Part shown: positions 56,254 to 64,000 of the stretch, in pieces | Layout: every line of letters begins with the position of its first letter | How positions within the stretch are numbered: position 1 is the stretch's first letter | NCBI GenBank assembly: GCA_947034895.1 | Contig: OX344763.1 | Location: 64,499,093-64,563,092 of the forward strand | Length of the DNA stretch: 64,000 nucleotides | Source of the DNA: Rhytidiadelphus loreus | Taxonomy: Eukaryota > Streptophyta > Bryopsida > Hypnales > Hylocomiaceae | Reading direction: 5' to 3' | Notes under the pieces: generated by a model | Databases searched by the model: none | Seen by the model: only the letters and a program-made list of their open reading frames with translations | What the model was told of the DNA's origin: nothing | Made by a program: the position numbers and the translations under genes

Positions 56254-58004
56254 CTAGACGTCGTGCGACGTCTGTCTGTCGCGGTGTCGCGTTGTCGCAG
56301 CGAACAACCCTGCTTCTGCCTCCTCTACTTCCGCCTCCTCCGATATCTCGATGGGATCCGGTGTAGGTAAAGGCATCGGTGGAGGTGGTTCGATATCCTC
56401 GAACTGCTCCGGATGCGTCCGTGCCGGATTCTGGACAAGGTCGATCCGGGCATCCAAACTGCTCCGGACCGGCATATCCTGACCCAGAAATCCGGATGAG
56501 TGCCCCCCTTGAGTGACGATGTGGATCAGTGACCCAAACTGACCTGTCCGTTTGATGGGCGAGATGGAAGGTTGAGTTGCCGGAGTTGCGATGACATCTG
56601 GAACTTCCGGAAATCCCCCGAAGTCGAGAGGCTTGTTCGGATCCATGTTCGCCATCATGGACTGGAACTCCTTCAACGATGCCTCCATTCTTCCGGACAT
56701 CTCCACCATCACTCGTACTATCTTCGTGTTGGTGAGGGCCGCGGACGTCTTCTGCATCTTGTCATACAGTGCCGCCTTGTGATAGAGTTCCGCCGGACTG
56801 ACCATCCATTTCATGAAGGTCTGGAACGCTTGGTATGCCTTCTGCGTCGCCCCTTGAGACTGGTGCAGCTCTCCTTCCGTCCAGATCAGCTTCCCCTTGA
56901 GCGCGTCCCGTTCCGTCTTCAAGTTCCAGATTTCCGTCCTCATCTCGTTCCATTCCGACTCGGCCGGTAACGCCTTCAACGCGTCCACCAGGTTTTCCGG
57001 TTCGCACTTCACCATTTCCGCGGACCAGAGTACGATCTCCGTGAGCCTGTCGTGGTAATCCTTCGCGGTCCGGATCCACTCTTCTCCGCACTCGAAGAAG
57101 CGGGGTCCTTCCCACTCCTGTTTATCCTGGATGAGCAAGGGACCCGGGAATTTACCTCTAGCAGCCGGAAGTGTAGACTTCCGTCTTTTGCTTCCCGATG
57201 GCTGCTCCCGTTCCTCCTTCTCCCTCTGTGTCTGCTTTGGTTCCGGTTCCGGCTTCTCTTCCTTGATCTCCGGCTTGACTTCCGGCTTCGCTTCCTCCTC
57301 CTCATCCTTAGACTCCTGTGTCTCTTGCTCCTCGTCGTCAGAGCAGTTGCATTGGAGCATGATGAGACCGGTCTCATAATCCGTCGCCTCGTCTTCCGTC
57401 AACAGTTCCCGGTGTTGGTACAGGTGGAGCAGGTACGTGCTGAGTGGGTTCGGCTTGTTCTTCGCCAAGTTCCCGGTGCAGCGCCCCACCACGCTCGCCA
57501 CGATCCGGCCCCAGTTCACGACCCGGTCCTGAAATGCCCCGAATATCATGTTGGCCATGGTTACCGTAACCCGGGAACTCTTGTCCGGGTACAGGATCGG
57601 TAGCAGAAACCGGAGCAGTCGCCTATGCCTCTCTCGTCCCGGCAGTCCTTGATTGCGTAGCCCTCCTTCGCATGTGGTGGGTTCACGAATTTGTGCTGGT
57701 GGTACTGGTCCGTTCGGGCAGCGAATCCGCTTCCGGTTTGGGAGAACCCGTACACTTCCGCCCACAACTCCTCCGTCCACTGGTCCGGATGCCCACGTAC
57801 GATCTGGTCGTACTGGTTCGGAGCACTTGCCGCCAACTTCCGGAGCACCTGGTCACTTTGGATGTTCCAGGGTTTCTTCAGGAGACCTGCACAACCTAAG
57901 ACAATCAAATCGTCCTCTAAATGCCGCAAGTGCAGCGGATCTTCCGGATATACCGGACTAATCTTCCGGGCCGGTACTATATACCATGTACTAACCCCTG
58001 CCAT
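56254..58004 (-). pseudogene. GC-richer transposon-associated gene, one frameshift
   Basis: The frame starts MAGVSTWYIVPARK at 58004 and continues through ELWAEVYGFSQ and HAKEGYAIKDCRDERG; near 57620-57635 the frame shifts and continues HRRLLRFLLPILYPDKSSRV, DRVVNWGRIVASVVGRC and YLLHLYQHRELL to a stop at 56254. Between the domain and the C-terminus is a charged Glu/Lys/Pro-rich linker, then a helical part (MKWMVSPAELYHKAALYDKMQ) and an acidic tail. I recall similar 'LxxPILYPDK..RVT' proteins as repetitive gene families in bryophyte genomes; no catalytic domain is seen. Base and codon use (many TCCGG words) differ clearly from the AT-rich surroundings, fitting a recent insertion. No terminal repeats found. 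Confidence 0.6.
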
Positions 58005-58119
58005 CCGTCTCACCTCTCCTATCGCGGTAACCCTAACTCACCACACTTTCTCTCACTATCAGCCAGATGCGGAGCAACTGAAAGAGGGCGAGAAATGAGG
58101 AGGAACTAGGTTTATATAG

Positions 58120-58440
58120 AATTCCTGCGCCCAACGTTCACTATAACGGGAACGCAGGCTACGGTACGCCGTAACGTATCCCTAGTCTACCGCCGCAAGC
58201 TACTGAATTTAATGCCTGCGTTTCGGTTTCCTGCGTTCCAGCTCCTGAATCCGTCCACCTGGATGTCAAGTTCCGTCATGCTTCCGTACTGGTTCCGGAA
58301 CGAAGTCTAAACTAATTCTAAGTATTTATTTGTTTCCGCTAGTCTATGCCTAAACTAATTTTTTTCAATTTTGATCTATTTTAATTTTTCTTAGTCTCTT
58401 AAGGTCCGTACTAAGCTATTACGGATTCCGACACACACCC
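58120..58440. other. 5' flank of the GC-richer gene, no gene seen
   Basis: Moderately GC-rich, includes words such as ATATAGAATTCC at about 58113 that might mark a promoter. Confidence 0.4.
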
Positions 58441-58690
58441 CCCACACTTGCGCTGCAACCGCGCTGCAACACCTCCCCCCACACACACGCACTGCAACCG
58501 TGCTGCAACCCCCACCACCACACACACACGCGCTGCAACCGCGCTGCAACCCCCCACATACACACACACTTGCGCTGCAACAAAAACCCCACTCGCATTG
58601 CAACCCCCCCCCACACTTGCGCTGCAACAAAAACCCTGCCACTTGCGCTGCAACCAATCCACGCAAACACCCGCGCTGAGAACACACTAG
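58441..58690. repeat. GCGCTGCAAC minisatellite with CA tracts
   Basis: Around 15 GCGCTGCAAC-like words mixed with ACACACAC and CCCCCC runs. It takes the place of the 67-bp minisatellite at the start of copy A. Confidence 0.85.
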
Positions 58691-58810
58691 CGCTGAAGTT
58701 GGAGAAAAAACACGCACACAGAAATTGGAAAAACAAAGAAGACTGGAAAAACAAAAACGTGCGCAACAGTCGGAAGCCTCGCGTTGGTGGGGAGGGACGA
58801 TGGACCGAAT

Positions 58811-59058
58811 CTACTTCCCCAGCTTTGGGCCTCGCCCGAACCTACTTCCCCAGCTTTGGGCCTCTCCAAACCTACTTCCGAAGCTTTGTGCCTTGCCGAA
58901 CCTACTTCTCAATTGTCGTGGGCCTTCCTGAACCTACTTCCCCAACCTTTTTGCCTCCCCAAACCTACTTTCCCAAACTTCCAACCTCTTCGAACCTACA
59001 TCACCAAGCTTCGTAGCTTCCCGGAATCTACTTTGCCGAATGTATGTCGCCAACCCTA
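58811..59058. repeat. 31-bp tandem repeat, eight units
   Basis: Units begin CTACTTCCCCAGCTTTGGG at 58811, 58842, 58872, 58902, 58934, 58965, 58996 and 59028 (30-32 bp). Plus-strand frames here are only repeat-derived. Copy A has a shorter, decayed version near 725-800. Confidence 0.9.
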
Positions 59059-59099
59059 CCTCCCCAAAACTTGCTTCTTCTAAGCTTCAAGTCCTATAC

Positions 59100-61680
59100 A
59101 CATAATTATGTGTTTTGAACCCTTGAACAAATGATGGGTGGGTCAACGTGGAAATCATCCATTTTGTCACCGCGTGAATTGTTGGCTTAAAAAAAAGGTA
59201 ATGTTCTTATTAGAAGACGAACTATTCTAGATGATCTTTCCTTTCCACTCAAATTTTGGAGGATAAATAGTTGCATTTCTGTCCTACACAGAGAGATTTT
59301 TGTCATTCATCGACCAGAAAATGGCCTTGGCGTTATGTATGGTGTAGGGAATGTAAGAGAACTTCATCCAATTAAGTTTTTGTAGGTTCCTATTTTTCAA
59401 AGAAGTAGCATTTGATTTGGAAGAATTGAAAATTCAACCACAAAATTATACTCCATGACATTTGGGCTCTCTAAATGTTGCTATTAAAAAAAATAAACCC
59501 TTGAATGCAAGGCCGATTATCATGGAAATCATTTGTTTTGTCACCATGTGAATTGTTGGCATATAACAATGGAAAAATACTAATTGAAAGACAAACTACT
59601 GTAGATGATCTTTCCTTGTCACCCTAAATTTTGGATGATGAATAATTACATTTGTGTCCTATACGGCAAGATTTTTTGTCATTCATTGAGTAGTTTAGGA
59701 ATTAAGGAAGGTAAAGAAACCACATGATGGGATAATTCATTCCTTTTAGACTTCTTCATTTAAGGAATAATTTTTCTTACCATAAGAATCTATAAAAAAT
59801 TTCATATTCATTGAGGTTTTCCATATTTTCTAATTTAAACAAATTTGACTAGAATTTAATCAATAGTATTTCTAATTTGTTGTATATCTAAGCCTCTAAA
59901 TGACCAACGTGTTTTTTGAGCTTCTTGGAAGTCACTTTAAGTTTCAAATGAATCGTGCATCTTTAGAACTTATACACTGGAACGCAATTCTGAAATTCCA
60001 TACCTTATTCCAAGCTTACGTTACATTTGGAACATTCGATATACTAAAATTTTATATGAAATACAAAGTTTAGTAGATTTTGCTAGACTTCTAAAGTATT
60101 GTCACAAATAAAAGAATAATAAAGTAATAAACTATTTGCTTTTTACAATTTGTTTTTTTTTAAATTATAAAGAACTGTTACTGTTCATATGATTCTTACC
60201 CATAAAGGTCCAAACACCATTTTTTAAAGATTTAACATTTAAAAAGGTATGGAACAACCATTAAATGAGACAAGAAATAAAATGTAGAATTTGAAAATAT
60301 TTTGAAGTTGAATTTATGATTCTAGTGTGAATAAATTTGGTGCCATTTGTTTGGTACTTCACAGCAAAACATTAAAATTAAATATTCATGTTTTGTAGTT
60401 TAAAGAACTATTATTTTTGAATTCATGGAATAGGGTTTAGGGTGGAATGAAGAAAAAAATAAACTTCTCCATTTTTTGCACTTGACCCTCTTCATTAAAA
60501 GTTTATGATTGTTGGGCATTCATTTTAGTTTTTGAAGTACAACGTACGCTTCGCTTGTTTTACTTCTTCATTCAATGTTAAAATTATTAAGAATTACTTC
60601 AATATAATATTTTGTTTATTGTAAAGTTATAATGACAAAATTATAAAAGTATAGCACTCAAAATTGTTTATAGTAGTTAGAAAATATGCCTTTCATTCAA
60701 CGTAACTTGCACTTTTTGAATAATTATGTGTTTTAAGTACACAAGATATAATAAAAGAATTTCTAGAACTTGTAGAGTACAGTATTTTTTTACAATTTAG
60801 GGAGTCATTGCATGGATGACAAGGAATCTTTGGGTGTATGACGAAAGTGCAACTATTAATCCTTGGAGTTGGGTTTGGAAAGAAAAGATCTCCTACTGTA
60901 CTTTGACTTTCAATAGGTGGTTTTGCTATTTTTTTGACCAATGATTCACATAGTAATACAAAAGGATGATTTTGAGTATGACCCCTTTGACGTTGAAGGG
61001 TTAACTGAAACTAATAACATTCAAAATAAGGAGCATTATGTTTAATCGTCACGCTTTAATTTCAAAAATTTGAAGTTCAAAATAAATTTTAAATAAGAAA
61101 CATCCTTCAGTTTTTGGATATTGGAATTGAAGAAAAAAATATGAATTGTCATATAATTTGCAAAATGAAAATGAATTCGTATGAATATTTGTAAACATAC
61201 AATCGTGAACATATTCGTGACTAAATTCAATTAACACTGAATTCGTGAACATATAATTTACATTTGTTAAAGACTTTGTTGTTGCTCCTAAACCTTAAAC
61301 CCTAAAGCGTCAACAGTGAAGCCTAAACCCTGAACCCTGAACCCTGAAGCCTAAATCCTAAACCCTAAAGTCCCAACTTCATTCCCTATTGAAAGCTTAC
61401 ATTATGTACAATTCTGTTTATAGCCAATACACATTGGACCAAGCATGTGCCAAATTAGTGTGGTTACCTCCCGTAAACATTCATCTAAATCAGACATTAG
61501 AATTAACTATTTAAACAAAAAGGTTGGTTGGTGGGTGATGTAGAATTGCCATATTTGCCAAATCCGAAATTCCGCTGTAATTTCAAAGAATATTTCCACA
61601 TTTTACGAGAAAAGGGGACTGCCAAAATTCCACAAACTAAAAATGCCCCTATGAGAATCATAAAAAGATCGCCTATATGA
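59100..61680. other. AT-rich noncoding flank of element copy B
   Basis: Parallels 885-4000 in copy A. No coding region is supported. Confidence 0.65.
61291..61370. repeat. Interstitial telomere-like repeat, copy B
   Basis: Degenerate CCCTAAA/CCCTGAA words at the position equivalent to 3618-3692. Confidence 0.85.
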
Positions 61681-62262
61681 GATCCCATTTCTATTCATGA
61701 AAATCTCCTTCTCATTCCAGATCATTGTCATTATTTGGGGGATGAGAATGTCAACGGCCCCCAAATCCGAGGAGGTACTTCTCCCCTACGTCCTGAAAAC
61801 CATGAAGAATTCAAATGCCGTTGTATTTCCCGCTCATATTCTCCCGCCAGTGTGTGCATCTTTTCTCTTCCTCGAGCACCTCATTTCCACTCTCGTGTTT
61901 TCCAATTTTCCCTCCTCCTCGTCCTCGTGCAAACATTGCTACCGCACGGGCTTTGAACTTATGTTTTTGCATTTAATTTACAAGTATATGTGACTAGGTG
62001 GCTCAGTTTCGCACGGGTTGTCGTAAGTTGCTCTATTTCCCGTCTTCCCTTCTCACTGAATGCTAGATTCCTGCTCTTGCTCCACAGTGTAAAGCAAAGG
62101 TACATGTAGTATTATGTAGTCCTGCGATTCTTGGAGTATTGAGAATTCTGGTGTCACAACTAAAATGTTGTCCTTCGTATGTTATATTCGAGAATGAACA
62201 ACCGACTTTCGCGCCATTAATATCGGAACTATATATTTGTCTATCACATACATGCAAGGAAA

Positions 62263-62462
62263 TTATCCTCGTCTCGAGGATAATCACAAACATGCATGGA
62301 TAATCACAAACATGCATAGATAATCACAGACATGCATAGATAATCACACACGCGCGTGTGACTATCCTCGATCCGAGGATAATACCCATGCGCGTGTGTG
62401 ATTATCCTCGAGCCGAGGATAATACCCATGCGCGCGTGTGATTATCCTCGAGCCGAGGATAA
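62263..62462. repeat. Palindrome array, copy B, with CG/TG alternation
   Basis: Palindromes at 62263, 62362, 62402 and 62442; the last three keep the exact 40-bp period seen in copy A. Their spacers are CACACGCGCGTGTG-like, an alternating purine-pyrimidine tract, while those in copy A are AACATGCACC-like. An internal ATGGATAATCACAAAC unit is repeated at 62297-62345. Confidence 0.85.
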
Positions 62463-62785
62463 TCGCACACATACATAGAATGTGAATGATAACCATAGAC
62501 AACGTAGACATTCATTGACATTTGTGATGATATACACAGTTCAATATACATAATCACTGTGACACTCTAATGATGTGTGTGGGAATGCATAATATCTCTC
62601 TAGAGAATTTGGTAAATTAATTAATTAAATTCTGTTTTCTGTTTCTGGTGCTCTAATTAGTTGCAAATCCACTTCTTTGGTCTAGGTGGATGGATTATTA
62701 TAAATTATCAGAAAATGGTTTACAATTTTACCCTCCACTGGAGTTGTCTTTGCTTCTAGTTTTGTCAATATGTCCTACTTATTTA

Positions 62786-62806
62786 TTATCCTCGACTCGA
62801 GGATAC
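62786..62806. repeat. Acceptor-proximal palindrome, copy B intron
   Basis: TTATCCTCG, ACT, CGAGGATAC, 40 bp before the acceptor as in copy A. Confidence 0.85.
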
Positions 62807-62847
62807 TCACAATAGTATTAATTAATTGGTGTTCTTTCTCGCGCAGA

Positions 62848-64000
62848 ATGGATACTTCAGATGCCAACGAGTTTACCGTTCCAGTGCCAACTTTGCCACC
62901 AGGCGTCGCAGCCTGGGAGGGATTTCCTCGACCTTCTTGGTATACCAAATGCGTCACACTCAAAAATGAAGAGGGGGTAGAGGTGGCAAAAGGAATTTGT
63001 CATAGTGTTGATGCAGATCTCGTTATTGACATGGACGGACAGCCACTTGGTGATGACCGGGTTGCAATTCAAATTGAAGAGTCTTTGTGTGAGGCAGAAG
63101 TTCCGTCGGAGTGGATGTGGTCCATGCACTCCTGGCACATTTCCAAAGTCTACCTTAATGGTGCCAACTTATATGATCACGAGCAAACGCATCTCTTCAA
63201 TACTGCAGTCTCTTCAAGTGGTTCGAGGCAACGTGTACGAATTGGAGTTCGTTCCTATGAAAGCTCACGTGAAAGGACTGAGCCTACCAATCTCCCGAAG
63301 AAAGAAGCCCTCCTCACAGAGCAAGCAATTGCTGATGTTTCTAGTATGAAATGTTGCCAAAAGAATTGCTTGCAACCATTTCCACGTGGTCAGATTCAAG
63401 CCGTTCGGTCTCTACTTCATATTGATGGTGGAGTGTTCTGGCGCAAGTCTCGTTTGCTTGACGTGCACAAGCAAACCCACACTGATTCCAATGGAAGGGA
63501 CATGATCACCTTGACAAACCATGAAATTTGTTCGGTTGCTTGGTGCGCCATCCATGGAGTATCGAAGGCTACCTTTTATAGATACTAGAAGATGGCAAAA
63601 GATGACCAGAAACCGGAGCATCATGGCAACCTTGGAATGAAAAAACCTCGGACACACACTTTGCAAGCAACAGCAACTTTTCGATTGTTAGTGGAGAATG
63701 AAGCGGACACGATGCCTCACAAATCGAGGACCCTTGAGTCTGGAGAGAATGTCCCCTCCATGGTCCTACCGTTTGCATTTCGTTGGAAGGATAAGTTGTC
63801 ACAGATCAACAATGTCAATTCTTCACTTCAATTGCAAAATATTTCGACTAGTGGATTGAGCAACATACGTCGTCAATCTTTTCCAGAGTATGCTCCAAAG
63901 GCTAGAGGAGATAGTTTTTCTCGTTGTGGAACCTGCGATAGATATAGGCAACTCAAGAGTGCTTGCACTCCACGTTCACGAGCGCAAGACGTGTGGTCTA
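62848..64000 (+). pseudogene. DUF7869-type protein, copy B, nonsense codon, partial
   Basis: The ATG at 62848 (MDTSDANEF) is the same start as copy A. The frame is closed by TAG at 63586-63588, where copy A has AAG in the context RYKKMAK, an A-to-T change. After this stop the frame stays open to the end of the window and includes the CxxC word of the family near 63920. Substitutions between copies occur all along the protein, but no indels. Copy A is broken at a different place (frameshift near 7500), so the two were inactivated separately. The element is cut by the window end, so the GHTHEDID part cannot be seen here. Confidence 0.8.

Larger units (their letters stand above)
62023..62846 (+). 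other. 5'-leader intron of DUF7869 gene, copy B
   Basis: GTAAGT donor at 62023-62028 and a TTCTTTCTCGCGCAG acceptor ending at 62846, both as in copy A. Length is 824 bp against 901 bp in copy A. Confidence 0.65.
58790..64000 (+). repeat. Long direct repeat, copy B (DUF7869 element, cut by window end)
   Basis: Matches 690-6439 in the same orientation. Copy-specific differences are large indels in the flank (about 270 bp extra near 60420-60690) and a replaced segment near 62600-62700. The coding part has no indel relative to copy A. Confidence 0.85.

Noticed and set aside
57052..57603. 183-codon Leu-rich plus-strand frame resembling membrane segments
   Set aside because: Antisense shadow of the Glu/Lys-rich linker of the minus-strand gene at 56254-58004.

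Overview
The window looks like nuclear DNA of a land plant, most likely a non-seed plant such as a liverwort or moss (low confidence below plant level). Evidence: degenerate plant telomere words (CCCTAAA), GT-AG introns, CACTA- and hAT-type DNA transposon sequence, a DUF7869-type transposon protein, and protein families recalled from bryophyte genomes. It is repeat-rich accessory sequence. No rRNA, tRNA, CRISPR array or ordinary housekeeping gene was found. Nearly every long coding region carries at least one stop codon or frameshift.

Layout. (1) 1-8.1 kb: minisatellite, AT-rich flank, then a DUF7869-type element (copy A) with a 5'-leader intron full of palindromes and a ~930-residue protein with one frameshift. 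(2) 8.9-16.6 kb: a minus-strand gene of many small exons with Transposase_24-like segments. It carries two CACTA-type MITEs, a truncated CACTA end, and a 722-bp inverted-repeat element inside one exon. (3) 18.1-25.6 kb and 29.4-35.5 kb: two diverged tandem copies, both minus strand, of a three-gene module. The genes are a ParB-like plus degenerate DNA-methyltransferase-like protein, an FCP1/NIF-like HAD protein, and a Ser/Pro-rich protein. Copy 1 has many stops; copy 2 keeps an intact HAD exon but is truncated at its 5' end. (4) 35.8-39.1 kb: a BED/hAT transposase pseudogene. (5) 40-56 kb: five further genes: two coiled-coil proteins sharing a 'WCHI' N-terminal domain, a third WCHI protein ending in a RING-H2 finger, a six-exon gene, and a protein-kinase pseudogene. 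Each of these, and the hAT gene, has an array of a ~15-bp GC-rich word (GGGCGACTGCGGGTC) in its 5' flank. (6) 56.3-58 kb: a GC-richer transposon-associated gene with a frameshift. (7) 58.4-64 kb: a second copy (B) of the DUF7869 element, cut by the window end, with a nonsense codon.

The least expected structure is a 21-bp palindrome (TTATCCTCG, 3-nt centre, CGAGGATAA). It recurs more than 20 times, only in the DUF7869 elements and the ParB/HAD module. Its arms change together, so pairing is kept. It occurs twice in each of the four introns of the ParB-type gene, once near the donor and once 53-72 bp before the acceptor. It also lies in frame inside coding exons, where it encodes a Pro-Arg-x-Glu/Asp-Asp type word. 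The second is the GC-word array plus a shared promoter-like block in front of unrelated genes. Together these suggest two lineages of repeated gene cassettes, each marked by its own short noncoding repeat.
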